The notes under the pieces are model-generated. The model was not told where the DNA came from. It was given only the letters and a program-made list of their open reading frames with translations, and ran no database searches. Of a DNA stretch of 64,000 bases, positions 18,601 to 26,693 are shown piece after piece (position 1 is the first letter of the stretch; each line of letters begins with the position of its first letter). The stretch is from Actinotalea caeni. Lineage in GTDB: Bacteria > Actinomycetota > Actinomycetes > Actinomycetales > Beutenbergiaceae. The stretch spans positions 62,001-126,000 of the forward strand of contig NZ_WNXX01000005.1 of NCBI RefSeq assembly GCF_009733795.1. The letters run 5' to 3'. The position numbers and the translations under genes are program-made.

Positions 18601-21600
18601 GGTGAACGTGAGCATGCCGTCCTCGACCGCGACCTCGAGACCGCCGTCGTCGACGACCGCGGGGTCGCCGAAGCCGAGCTGGTCGCCGTCGGGGTCGGTG
18701 TCGTTGATCAGCACGTCGACCTGGATCTGCCGGTCCGGGCGCACGTGCACGAGGTCGGCGGCCGCGACCGGGCTGCGGTTGGTCGACGGCGGCGGGATGA
18801 CGCCGATCGTCACGGTCGCGGTGCCGATCGCGCCCAGTCGGTCGCGGACCGCCAGCTCGAACGAGTCGGTGCCGCCCTCGGCGGTGTTGTACGCGACGTA
18901 GTCGATGTAGCCCGACTGCACGTCGACGATGCGGCCGCGCTCGGGCGAGGTGAGAGGGCCGACCAGCTGCACCGAGTCGCCGTCGGGGTCGATGCCGTAG
19001 ATGTCGACCGGGATCCGGATCCGCTCGCCCGCGAACGCGCGCACCTCGATGTCGGCCGGCTGCGGCGGCGCGTTGACCTCGTCGCCGCGCGCCTCGACGT
19101 AGACGGTCAGCACCGCCGAGTGCGACTGGCCGTTGGTGTCGGTGATCGTGTAGGTGATCCTGTGCGTGCCCGGCTCGTCGGGGGCGGCGTAGCGCACGAG
19201 GTCCTGGCTCACGAACGCCAGCCCCGGGGTGCCCTCGGCGGGCTCGATCCCGCTCACGTGGATCTCGAGGCCGTTGGGGTGGGTGTCGTTGCGCAGCACC
19301 GGCACCGTCACGTGGTCGCCGACGCGCACCGAGGCTGAGTCGGGGTTGGCGACCGGCGGGAGCGTCTCGGCCTGCCCGTTCAGCGGCACGACGTCGACCT
19401 CGCCGTCGGCGGACCGGGTGCCGTTGGAGACCGTGTAGCCGATCGTCACCGGGCTCGTGAGGGTCCGCTCGGAGGTGATGCGCAGCACGCGGTGGTCGAG
19501 GATCGCGACCTGCAGCCCGTAGCCGTCGGGCACGTCGATCGACTGCACGGCCAGCACGCCGCCACCCGGGTCGGTGTCGTTGGCGATCGCGTCGACGGCG
19601 ACCGAGCCACCCGGCGGCAGCAGCGCGGTGTCGCTCACCGCCACCGGGGCAGCGTCGGCGTCGGGTGCCCCGACGTCGACGCGCACCAGACCCTCGGCGC
19701 TGAGGCCGTCGTCGTCGGTCACGACATAGGTGAGGTAGTAGCTGCCGGCCGTGCCCGCGCGGAACGTGAAGGTGCCCGCGTCGGTGTCGGTGCGCACGTC
19801 GCCGCCGTTGGTGGGCGTGACGATCGCGAGCTGGAGGGGCTTGCCGTTGGGGTCGACGTCGTTGACGAGCGGCTCGACGACGACGTCCTCCCCCACGAAC
19901 CCGGTGGCGAAGTCGAACACCGCCTGCGGCGGCACGGCGCTGTCGGGCAGCACCTCGACGTCGAGCGTGATCGGCACCGCCTCGCCGCCGCGGCCGTCGG
20001 TGACCTGCACGACGACCTGCTTGCGACCGGTCGTGACGCCGAGGTCCTCGACGGTCACGAGGCCGTCGGGGCGCACGCTCACGCGCAGCGTGTCGTCGGC
20101 CTGCCCGGACACCAGGTACACCGGGTCGCCGTCGGGGTCGCGGACGTCGTTGAGGATGTTGACCTCGACGGCCTGCCCGGCGACCACGGTCGCCTCGATC
20201 GGCTTGAGCTGCTCGGGGGCCGCGTTCTGCCCCTCGCCGTGGACGGCGATCGTGATCGAGGCGGTGTCCTCGCCGCCGCGGCCGTCGGTGACGGCGTACT
20301 CGATCACCGTCTGCCCCGAGGCGTCCGCCGCGAGCCTGATCTGGAGGGCACGACCGCCCAGGATCGGTTCGACGACCCCGAACGACTCCGGCGGCTGCTG
20401 GAACGACGCGACCGTGAGGAGGTCCCCGTCGGGGTCCTTGTCGTTGACGAGCACCGGGAGCACGACGGTGCGGCCGGGTCGGCCCGCGAGGTCGTCGGGC
20501 TCGGCGACCGGGTCGCGGTTCTCGGCCTCGCGGTCCAGCGGGACCTCGTCGGTCTCCTGCTCCGAGGGGTCCTCGGTCTCCTCGTCCTCGGCGTCGGAGG
20601 AGATCACGTCCTCCCAGTTCTCGACGAGGAAGAGGCGGTCCTCGAGCATCCAGACGTCGCCGCTGCGCAGGTCGTTGAGGACGACGAGGTCGCGGTTGAC
20701 CCGGAACACCAGCTCCGCGCCGACCGCGGCCTGGGGCACCTGCTGCTCCTCGGCCTCGGCGTCGCCGCACACCCGCAGGTAGCTCGGCACGTCACCGGCC
20801 CACGCGCTGTGCACGCAGCCCCTGACCTGCACCGGCTGCGCGGGCGGCCCCGGCTGCTGGGTCGGCACGACACGCGGCTCGCCGCCCTGCAGCGGCACGA
20901 GGACCAGGGCGTCGGTGGTCGCGACCGCGACGACGTCGCCGTCCGCCGCGGATGCCTGCAGCCGCGCCGAGCCGATGTCGGCACCGAGCCCGGAGAGGTC
21001 GACCGGGTCGTGGTCGGGCCGGTGCAGCGTCAGCGTGCCGTCCTGCGGCTCGTGGGCGAGCACCACGGCCTCGTCCCCGACCGCCGTGATCTGGATCTGG
21101 GAGGTCGTGAGGTCGACGTCGTCCGGCAGCACCGTGACCTCGGGCGGCACCTCGGTGCTCTCCGGCTCCGGGGTCTCGTCGGTCGTAGCGGCGTCGGAGG
21201 GCTCGCCGTCGTCGGCGTCCTCCTCGGCGCTGCCGTCGTCCCCGCCGGCCTGCTCGCTCGGCGCGTTCGCCGCGGCCTGCCACGCCTCGGGGGTGTAGCG
21301 GACGATCTCGTTGTCGACCACGTCGACGAGGTGGACGGTGCCGTCGTCGCCCATCGCCATGTGCACGCCCTCGCCGAGGGTCGCGGTCGGCTCGACCGTC
21401 GCGTCCTCGACGACGCTCAGCCCGGTCGGGTGGGTGACCCACAGCCGCCCGTCGGCCGGGTCGAGGACGGCGACCGCGCCGTCGCCGAGACCGACCTGGG
21501 CGTCGGCCGGGATCGCCACCGACGACCCGGAGAACTGCACGTTGACGGTGTCGATGCGTCGCAGCAGCCCTGCGCTGCGGTCGAGCAGCAGCAGGTCGTC

Positions 21601-21861
21601 GGCGCGCTGCAGCAGGTCGATGTCGGCGGTCTCGGCCGCGAGCGTGGCGTCGATCTCCCGCACCGGGTGGTTGAGCCGGCCGACGAGCACGCTGCTCTCG
21701 TTGGAGACCCAGACGCCGCCGTCGTTGAGGTCGACGTCGGCGGTCGCGACCCCGCGGTACGTCAGCGAGAGGGCGACGATCGTGCCGACGACGAGCGCGA
21801 CGACGAGACCGCTGGCCACACGCCTGCGGTCGCGCAGCCAGCGCGCTCTCCTCGACGGCAT
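15625..21861 (-). CDS. Giant anchored surface protein: propeller-like domain, cadherin/Ig-like repeats, FnIII repeats
   Basis: A 2078-residue protein. The N-terminus is basic with one membrane segment (VASGLVVALVVGTIVALSL, residues 16-34), so it should sit as a type II anchor with the rest outside. Residues 45-400 look like a beta-propeller (repeated short strands with DGTVHLVDV-type turns). An acidic linker follows. Residues 460-1450 hold about nine Ig/cadherin-like repeats marked by ND.DPDGD motifs that commonly bind calcium. Residues 1500-1980 hold fibronectin type III repeats (NDNGSPITGYEV). The last 100 residues have several cysteines (CDSGGSNNC). GGGGGAG precedes the ATG. It is probably an adhesin or envelope scaffold handled by the MoxR group; the substrate is unknown. 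Confidence 0.92.
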   Translation of the reverse strand: MPSRRARWLRDRRRVASGLVVALVVGTIVALSLTYRGVATADVDLNDGGVWVSNESSVLVGRLNHPVREIDATLAAETADIDLLQRADDLLLLDRSAGLLRRIDTVNVQFSGSSVAIPADAQVGLGDGAVAVLDPADGRLWVTHPTGLSVVEDATVEPTATLGEGVHMAMGDDGTVHLVDVVDNEIVRYTPEAWQAAANAPSEQAGGDDGSAEEDADDGEPSDAATTDETPEPESTEVPPEVTVLPDDVDLTTSQIQITAVGDEAVVLAHEPQDGTLTLHRPDHDPVDLSGLGADIGSARLQASAADGDVVAVATTDALVLVPLQGGEPRVVPTQQPGPPAQPVQVRGCVHSAWAGDVPSYLRVCGDAEAEEQQVPQAAVGAELVFRVNRDLVVLNDLRSGDVWMLEDRLFLVENWEDVISSDAEDEETEDPSEQETDEVPLDREAENRDPVAEPDDLAGRPGRTVVLPVLVNDKDPDGDLLTVASFQQPPESFGVVEPILGGRALQIRLAADASGQTVIEYAVTDGRGGEDTASITIAVHGEGQNAAPEQLKPIEATVVAGQAVEVNILNDVRDPDGDPVYLVSGQADDTLRVSVRPDGLVTVEDLGVTTGRKQVVVQVTDGRGGEAVPITLDVEVLPDSAVPPQAVFDFATGFVGEDVVVEPLVNDVDPNGKPLQLAIVTPTNGGDVRTDTDAGTFTFRAGTAGSYYLTYVVTDDDGLSAEGLVRVDVGAPDADAAPVAVSDTALLPPGGSVAVDAIANDTDPGGGVLAVQSIDVPDGYGLQVAILDHRVLRITSERTLTSPVTIGYTVSNGTRSADGEVDVVPLNGQAETLPPVANPDSASVRVGDHVTVPVLRNDTHPNGLEIHVSGIEPAEGTPGLAFVSQDLVRYAAPDEPGTHRITYTITDTNGQSHSAVLTVYVEARGDEVNAPPQPADIEVRAFAGERIRIPVDIYGIDPDGDSVQLVGPLTSPERGRIVDVQSGYIDYVAYNTAEGGTDSFELAVRDRLGAIGTATVTIGVIPPPSTNRSPVAAADLVHVRPDRQIQVDVLINDTDPDGDQLGFGDPAVVDDGGLEVAVEDGMLTFTSPSEEGEYTVLYKADDGHGGQDVGSLTVRVDADAPFVPPVAVDDLVPAIELLDATTVDVDVLDNDYDPDGSNDDLVVSLPVESDVELLDDGRLRIPVAPTRQVVTYQVTDPDGESTYAFVEVPGTEDTGPVLTTDAELEVNSNEELVIDLTEHVVSLTGRPIRLFDNDGVTATNSDGGPYVVDATTLRFVSAPDYAGPASITFEVTDFADINAADVISSVLTIPIRVIATDDQPPTFRNGSMELEAGGDPVSLDIRRLADDPDTQVSDLELSLGEVPDGFSATLENGAILTASADLDTPRGTTVDLPVLVSDGVNDPVEGVVTLTATGSSAPLLVANDDDLGEVPQGQPVTVDVLSNDTNPFDGEPRTVVDAFVETGSGSASVSGDQVVVTPGADYVGRFVVVYTVEDATGEPERRQDARITATVLGAPDTPARPAIGSVGDSEVVVDITPPNDNGSPITGYEVTASGGPTVTCATTTCRVGGLTNDVTYTFTVVATNAVGSSDPSAPSAEARPDVAPGPVAAPSVQFGDQELSLTWREPVNNGSDIVAYDVQISPMPPGGTTQVRLDGNVTSYVWQGLVNGDSYRFRVRAVNDAPDPGAWGDWSRAEYPSGPPAQPAAPTMVRIDNPAGGQVEASWTAPDANGDSIDVYHVTLYRNGSAYRTVDVPGGTLRRLFDVENGYDYSVSVVAENRSGSSDASPRSSEVRSFGAPGQPPRPSLVANNDTGSGTLRVTYSAPNDNGQAIQRYEYRLSTGGSGTLGGSPATISGLSNGQSYTVQVRACNTYCGAWSASSNAASPYAAPAQPPASGSISSSANGRTVAFSWNYPASSNGAAITGAQIRVDNGSAQNANRTGQTSVSGDWEQNHTFQLRVQNEHGQWSPWSNVRNQRAEADPTPPVRIGVARGAVVNCDSGGSNNCQMVVLTYENLPSGTYTARFTTNSTNCDHSRTYTVSLGGTGSWTSTAHYGRTCNGTVTWRLSGSPGTFTGTGNW

Positions 21862-21929
21862 GCGCTCACTCCCCCATCACGAACGGCTGTCGGACCCCTG
21901 GACGGACGCCACGGGCGGTCCGGCGGTCG

Positions 21930-21935
21930 ATCCTA
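21930..21935 (-). promoter_or_regulatory. Possible internal promoter (-10) before the giant surface gene
   Basis: The 105-base gap between the FHA-winged-helix gene and the giant gene is the largest in this block. It contains TAGGAT on the minus strand, in the context TAGGATCG. The same eight bases occur before the PP2C gene at the head of the block. No -35 was recognised. Confidence 0.3.
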
Positions 21936-21966
21936 CAGAGGCAGGTTCGGCCCACCGATGGGCAGA

Positions 21967-22710
21967 TCAGTCCACCTTCTCCATGGCTGCCTCGGCCGCC
22001 TCGGCCGCCGCAGCGGCCGCGACCTCCTCGGCGTTCTTCTCGAGCAGCTCCAGGTCGGCCGCGACGACCAGGCGGGAGGCGACGCTGTGCTCGACGAGGC
22101 GCGCGCGCCGGTTGACCGCGAGCTGCTGCTGCCCGCCGCGCAGGCCGCGCACGCCGTGCCGGCTGAGCTTCTCGCAGACGTTGTCCAGCTTGCGGTTGAA
22201 GCGCGTGATGCTCCAGCCCAGCCGCTTGGCCGCATCGGCCGACGTCGGGATCGAGGCGGTGCTCCCCCGGCCGCGCAGCACGGGCTCCGCGAGCGCCAGG
22301 ATGAGGAGCTTCTGGGAGTCGGTGAAGGTCACCGGACCGATCGTGGTCTCGCCGACCTGGGTGCGCTCGGTCACCGACGAGGTGAAGGTGGGCTCGTCGC
22401 CGACGATGCCGAGCTCGTACGTGGTGGGGCCGGCGGTGAACAGCACGGTCGTGTGCGCGAACACCAGCGGCAGCCGGGCGCCCGGCGCGAGCCAGGCCTG
22501 CACGTTGCCCTCGCCGTCGGAGACCGTGGCGCTCAGGCGCGAGCCGACGTTCTCGAGCCACCACAGGCCGTCGTGGTGGTTGATCGTGAGGAACCGGCGG
22601 TGGAGGTAGGGGTTGTCGTCGACCTCGAGGTCGCCCTCACGCCCGATCTGGAAGGGCGTCGAGGGGTCGAGGTCGTACCACTCGCCGCAGAACTCCACCT
22701 GCAGACCCAT
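21967..22710 (-). CDS. FHA domain fused to a winged helix-turn-helix
   Basis: A 247-residue soluble protein. The N-terminal 100 residues form an FHA-like domain starting with VEFCGEWYDLDPSTPFQIGR and LHRRFLTI, where His-Arg replaces the usual SxxH, so phosphopeptide binding may be modified. Residues 110-190 contain a winged-helix region: FTDSQKLLILALAEP, then SADAAKRLGWSITRFNRKLD as recognition part. The C-terminus is an Ala/Glu helix, possibly a coiled coil. Such a protein could link kinase output to transcription. It lies between the kinase and the giant surface gene and is the only likely DNA-binding protein of the block. Confidence 0.88.
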   Translation of the reverse strand: MGLQVEFCGEWYDLDPSTPFQIGREGDLEVDDNPYLHRRFLTINHHDGLWWLENVGSRLSATVSDGEGNVQAWLAPGARLPLVFAHTTVLFTAGPTTYELGIVGDEPTFTSSVTERTQVGETTIGPVTFTDSQKLLILALAEPVLRGRGSTASIPTSADAAKRLGWSITRFNRKLDNVCEKLSRHGVRGLRGGQQQLAVNRRARLVEHSVASRLVVAADLELLEKNAEEVAAAAAAEAAEAAMEKVD

Positions 22711-22745
22711 CCATCAACCCCCTCTGGGACGACCACCCGGCGAGA

Positions 22746-24188
22746 TCAGCCTGCGCACGTCCGCTCCCAGGACGAGAGCCACGCCTGCTCGGCACGGCTG
22801 GCGATCTCGACACACACCGTACCCGGATCCTCGACCTCGAGCATGGTGCCCGCCACCGGTTGCTCGGTGCCCTCCGCGCCCTGCAGCCGCCAGACGTAGG
22901 TCAGCTCGCCGTCCCACTCCGGCGCCTCCCACGTGAACCGGACGACGTCGCCGTCGCGCTCGCCGGTGAGGTCCACCGGCGGGTCGGGCACCGCCGTCGG
23001 GCCCTCGGTCGGCTCGTCGTCGTGTGTCACCGGCGTGGTGGTGGCGACGTCGTCGGGCACGTCGGGGCTGTTGAGGGCGCCGATGACCACGACCGTCAGC
23101 ACCGCGAGCACCACCGCGATCGAGGCGAGCAGCGCCGGCCAGCGACGGCGCTGCGGCGCCGGCGGCAGCCCCTGGTCGCCGGGCGGCGGGGTCGGCACCG
23201 GCACGGGTGGCAGCGTCGAGTCGGACGGGCCGCCCTGCTGCACGGTCGTGACCATGCGGGCGCGGGTGCGCATGTCGTCCTCGTCGGCCGTCGAGCTCTC
23301 CGCCCGCGCCCACGAGGTGTCCGGCACGTCGAGCGTCGTCTGCGACAGATGCATCTCCTGCTCGACCCGCTGCAGCGCACGGCCGAAGGCGGCCGCGCTC
23401 GGGTAGCGCGCCTCGGGACGCTTCGCCATCGCACGCACCAGCACCGCCTCGAGCGACGGCGGCACGTCGGGCCGCCCGACCGGCGGCACCGGGTTGCGCT
23501 CGATCCGGGTGATCAGCTCGAGCGCCGAGTTGGAGCCGCCCGGCTCCTCGAACGGCGAGCTGCCCTTGAGGAGCGTGTAGACGGTGGCGGCCAGCGAGTA
23601 GATGTCGCCCGGCACGCCGCGCACCGCGTCGTCGGCGAAGAACTCCGGCGCCGCCCACGGGATCGACATGCCGACGGCCTCGCCGCCGGGGGTGGTCGTC
23701 GACACCACCGAGATGCCAAAGTCGGTCAGCGCGGGCCAGCCGTAGTCGGTCGTGAGCACGTTGGCGGGCTTGATGTCGCGGTGCAGGATCCCGATCCGGT
23801 GCGCCGTCTCGACCGCGCCCGCCAGCCGGATCCCGATCCTGATCGCCTCCGCGACCTGGATCCGCTCGGTGCGGTAGCGCGCCGAGAGGTTCGGCCGCGG
23901 GCAGTACTCCATCACCAGGTACGGCCGCCCGTCCGCGGCCGTGTCGGCGTGGTAGATCGTCACGATCGACGGGTGCGTGGACAGCTGCGCCATGAGGTTG
24001 GCCTCGGCCACGAACTGCTGGCGCGCCGACTCCGAGGACGCGTTCGCGAGCAGCACCTTGACGGCGACCTTGCGGTGCGGCAGCTCCTGGTTGTAGAGGA
24101 AGACGTCGGAGAAGCCGCCGGACCCGAGCAGCCTGACGTAGCTGAAGCCCGGGATCTCTGGGGGTGGTGCCGGGGGTCGTCTGGACAA
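22746..24188 (-). CDS. Membrane Ser/Thr protein kinase with FnIII-like ectodomain
   Basis: A 480-residue Hanks-type kinase. The Gly loop is GSGGFSDV, the ATP-binding Lys is K44 (VAVKVLL), the catalytic loop is HRDIKPANV (D139) and the Mg loop TDFG (D157); all key residues are present. A Pro/Thr-rich juxtamembrane region leads to one membrane helix (WPALLASIAVVLAVLTVVVIG, about 350-370). The outside part, about 100 residues, looks like a fibronectin type III domain with two cysteines near the end, not the PASTA repeats of PknB. The start is inferred as TTG at 24188, since no ATG or GTG lies in frame nearby. It is 13 bases from the upstream FHA gene. Confidence 0.93.
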   Translation of the reverse strand: MSRRPPAPPPEIPGFSYVRLLGSGGFSDVFLYNQELPHRKVAVKVLLANASSESARQQFVAEANLMAQLSTHPSIVTIYHADTAADGRPYLVMEYCPRPNLSARYRTERIQVAEAIRIGIRLAGAVETAHRIGILHRDIKPANVLTTDYGWPALTDFGISVVSTTTPGGEAVGMSIPWAAPEFFADDAVRGVPGDIYSLAATVYTLLKGSSPFEEPGGSNSALELITRIERNPVPPVGRPDVPPSLEAVLVRAMAKRPEARYPSAAAFGRALQRVEQEMHLSQTTLDVPDTSWARAESSTADEDDMRTRARMVTTVQQGGPSDSTLPPVPVPTPPPGDQGLPPAPQRRRWPALLASIAVVLAVLTVVVIGALNSPDVPDDVATTTPVTHDDEPTEGPTAVPDPPVDLTGERDGDVVRFTWEAPEWDGELTYVWRLQGAEGTEQPVAGTMLEVEDPGTVCVEIASRAEQAWLSSWERTCAG

Positions 24189-24201
24189 GGGCGCGGGCCG
24201 G

Positions 24202-25698
24202 TCAGTACGCGAGCGGCGTGGTCGTGCTGGGCGGCGACACGACGGCGGTCACGCCGTCGCCGAGGTCGACGACGGTGCCGTGCGGCACCGGCATGCTCTC
24301 GCCCGGGTGCAGCCGCCGCGGCGGCGACCCGGGAAGCACCACGACCGTGCCGTTGGTCGAGCGCAGGTCCGTGACGAGCACGTTGTCGCCCTCGAGCTTG
24401 ATCTCGACGTGCGTGCGCGAGATGTCCTGCTGCGGGCTCGGCACGGTCACCAGCCGCGGCGTCTCGCCGAACGTGAACCGCGAGGACTCCGGCGCCCGGC
24501 CGATGAGCACCGGGCGGTCGAGCTCGACCACCTGACCGGTCGACAGCTCCAGCAGCGCCACCGGCACGGGCTGGGCGAGGTCGCGCTCGTCGTCGTGCGG
24601 TGCGAGCGTCATGTCGACGGGGTGCTCGTGCGCGGGCAGGTCGGCGGCGCGGATCGTGTGGCCGTCGTGGTCGCCCAGGTCCGCGGCAGCACCGCCGAGC
24701 GCGGGCACCGGGCCCGCAGGACCGCCCGACCCGGTGACCGGCGGGCCCCACTGGGAGGCCTGCGGCGGCGGGGGCGCGGGCACCGACCAGGGCTCCTGCA
24801 GCGCAGCGGGCCGGATCTCGCCGGCGGCCTGGCCGCCGTCGGGCAGCCCCTCCATCTGCGTACCCTGCGCCGCCTCGGCCCACTCGCTCTCGGCCTCGGC
24901 GCCGTCGGCCGCCTCCTCCTCGTCCTCCTCGTCGTCGAGGACGAAGTCGGGCTCGACCTGCTCGCCGGCGGCCGCAGCCGCCTCCTCGTGCGCGGGGTCG
25001 AGCGCGGGCTCGTCGGCTCCGGGCTGCTCCTCGACCTCGGGCACGCCGGCATCGTCCGCGGGGCCGGGCTGCTCCGCGGCCGGCGGCGCGTCGACGTCGC
25101 TCTGCGCGTCCCCGGGCACGTCGGGCTCCTGCGCGGCGGGCTCGACGTCGGCGGCCGAGAGGAACACGGCGTCGTCGGCCTCCGCCGGTGCGGACTCGGC
25201 CACGGCGACCGAGGCACCCGCGGCGTCCGACGTCGGCTCGGTGGCGGCGTGCTCGTTCTCGGCGCCGGGGCCGCCCTCGAGCTCCTCGACGTCGCCGACC
25301 TGGATCCGCGCGGCGAGCACCTGGCCGCCCACGAGCGGGAACGCGCGGTCGCTGTCGGCCACCTGGAGCACGACACCGGCGCCCACCGGCGCGACGTGCT
25401 CGCGCCACGTGCGCATGCCGCCCGCGGAGACCTCGTGGCCGCCGACGTGCGCGACGACGTCACCGCGCACGACGACGCGGACGCCGTCCTCGCCGGGCTC
25501 GACGAACCCGAAGCCGGGCAGCGCGGCGAGGCCGTGGCCCGTCAGCACCTCCAGCCACGCCTCGAGCGAGCCGCCCTGGACGAGCGAGTCCCAGATGCGT
25601 GCCACGTCGCCGGCGTCGACCGCCGGGTCCAGCAGCGCGGCGCGCCCGTCGTGCGCGAGCGCGGTCCACTCGCCCGGTCCGTAGACGTAGGAGGTCAT
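24202..25698 (-). CDS. FHA-domain protein with acidic linker
   Basis: A 498-residue cytoplasmic protein. Residues 1-140 form a domain I do not recognise (GEWTALAHDGRAALLD and VVVRGDVVAHVGG). Residues 150-350 are a low-complexity Ala/Glu/Asp/Pro linker. Residues 385-490 are a canonical FHA domain: VLIGRAPESS, DISRTHVEIK and LRSTNGT. Arg, Ser, His and Asn of the phosphothreonine site are all present. It sits between the phosphatase and the kinase, so it is a likely reader of the kinase's phosphorylation. No membrane segment is visible. Confidence 0.9.
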   Translation of the reverse strand: MTSYVYGPGEWTALAHDGRAALLDPAVDAGDVARIWDSLVQGGSLEAWLEVLTGHGLAALPGFGFVEPGEDGVRVVVRGDVVAHVGGHEVSAGGMRTWREHVAPVGAGVVLQVADSDRAFPLVGGQVLAARIQVGDVEELEGGPGAENEHAATEPTSDAAGASVAVAESAPAEADDAVFLSAADVEPAAQEPDVPGDAQSDVDAPPAAEQPGPADDAGVPEVEEQPGADEPALDPAHEEAAAAAGEQVEPDFVLDDEEDEEEAADGAEAESEWAEAAQGTQMEGLPDGGQAAGEIRPAALQEPWSVPAPPPPQASQWGPPVTGSGGPAGPVPALGGAAADLGDHDGHTIRAADLPAHEHPVDMTLAPHDDERDLAQPVPVALLELSTGQVVELDRPVLIGRAPESSRFTFGETPRLVTVPSPQQDISRTHVEIKLEGDNVLVTDLRSTNGTVVVLPGSPPRRLHPGESMPVPHGTVVDLGDGVTAVVSPPSTTTPLAY

Positions 25699-25732
25699 CG
25701 GGAGCCACCGTCCCCTTCGTGAGGTCGTCGGG

Positions 25733-26620
25733 TCATCGCGCGTACTCTCTCGGCATCGTGTCCTCGGGATCGTAAGCCCCGGCCAGCCGGGGCGCAGTCA
25801 CCTCGTCGACGTCCCCGGGCAGCTCGAGGTCGACGACGACGACCGACACGTTGTCGCGGGCGCCGTGCGCCGTCGCACGAGCGAGCAGCCGGCGGGCGGC
25901 CGCCTCGGCGTCGTCGCCGTCGCCCAGCGTGGCAGCGATCTCGGCCTCGTCGAGCTCGTTGACGAGGCCGTCGGAGCACAGCAGGATCCGGTCGCCCGAG
26001 GTGGCCGCGAGCAGCCAGAAGTCGGGCGTCACGTCCACGCCGCTGCCGACCGCGCGGGTGATCATGTTCCGCATCGGGTGGGTGCGCGCCTGCTCCTCGT
26101 CGATCTCACCGGCATCGATGAGCTCCTGCACGACGGAGTGGTCCACGCTGATCCGGCGCAGCCCGGCACCCGACCAGCGGTAGATGCGGGAGTCCCCCAC
26201 GTTGAACGCCAGCCAGCACAGCCGGTCGTCGGCGCGTGTGAGGACGACACCCGCGAGCGTGGAGCCGGCCGTCATCTCCGCCTCGGACTCGGGCGCGCTC
26301 AGCCCCAGCTCGGCGCGGATCCGCGCCTGGGCGTCGACGACCGCCTCGTGCACCTGCTCGGGCGACACCTCGCCGCCGAGGCCGGCGCCGTCGTCGGCGA
26401 GCCGGTCGGCGAGGTCGCCGAACGCGGCGACGACCGCACCCGAGGCCATCGCCCCGCGCGCGTGGCCGCCCATGCCGTCGGCGACGCAGAAGACGGGGTG
26501 GCGCGCCAGCACCGCGTCCTCGTTCGCCGCGCGACGGCCGCCGGTGTCGGTGACGGCGCCGTACCGGGTCGGCAACGAGGGTTCGGCAGGCTCGGCGGGC
26601 TCAGCGGGCTCGGAGGGCAT
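25733..26620 (-). CDS. PP2C-type Ser/Thr protein phosphatase
   Basis: A 295-residue PPM/PP2C phosphatase that would reverse the neighbouring kinase. Metal-binding motifs are complete: NEDAVLA, VADGMGGHARG, ILLCSDGL and ARDNVSVVVV. The first 20 residues are a Pro/Glu/Ala repeat (EPAEPAEPAEPS). The ATG at 26620 was chosen because the catalytic domain begins shortly after it and a -10-like TAGGAT lies seven bases upstream. No membrane segment is seen, unlike PstP of mycobacteria. It heads the nine-gene block that runs to 9501. Confidence 0.94.
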   Translation of the reverse strand: MPSEPAEPAEPAEPSLPTRYGAVTDTGGRRAANEDAVLARHPVFCVADGMGGHARGAMASGAVVAAFGDLADRLADDGAGLGGEVSPEQVHEAVVDAQARIRAELGLSAPESEAEMTAGSTLAGVVLTRADDRLCWLAFNVGDSRIYRWSGAGLRRISVDHSVVQELIDAGEIDEEQARTHPMRNMITRAVGSGVDVTPDFWLLAATSGDRILLCSDGLVNELDEAEIAATLGDGDDAEAAARRLLARATAHGARDNVSVVVVDLELPGDVDEVTAPRLAGAYDPEDTMPREYAR

Positions 26621-26627
26621 CGTGGCG

Positions 26628-26633
26628 ATCCTA
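26628..26633 (-). promoter_or_regulatory. -10 box for the PP2C gene, leaderless type
   Basis: TAGGAT on the minus strand ends seven bases before the ATG. This would place the transcription start at the start codon and mark the head of the phosphatase-kinase-MoxR block. Confidence 0.45.
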
Positions 26634-26693
26634 TAGTCGCGGGCCGTGCGCGGCCCGGCGGTCGTCGTCGGGGTGCGGGCCACCGCCGGGTGC

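Noticed and set aside
15100-22899. Long plus-strand open frames opposite the giant surface gene (for example 1412 and 1135 codons)
   Set aside because: They are GC-rich antisense shadows made of low-complexity Arg/Val/Asp/Gly sequence. The minus-strand frame has clear repeat domains, a membrane anchor and a ribosome-binding site.
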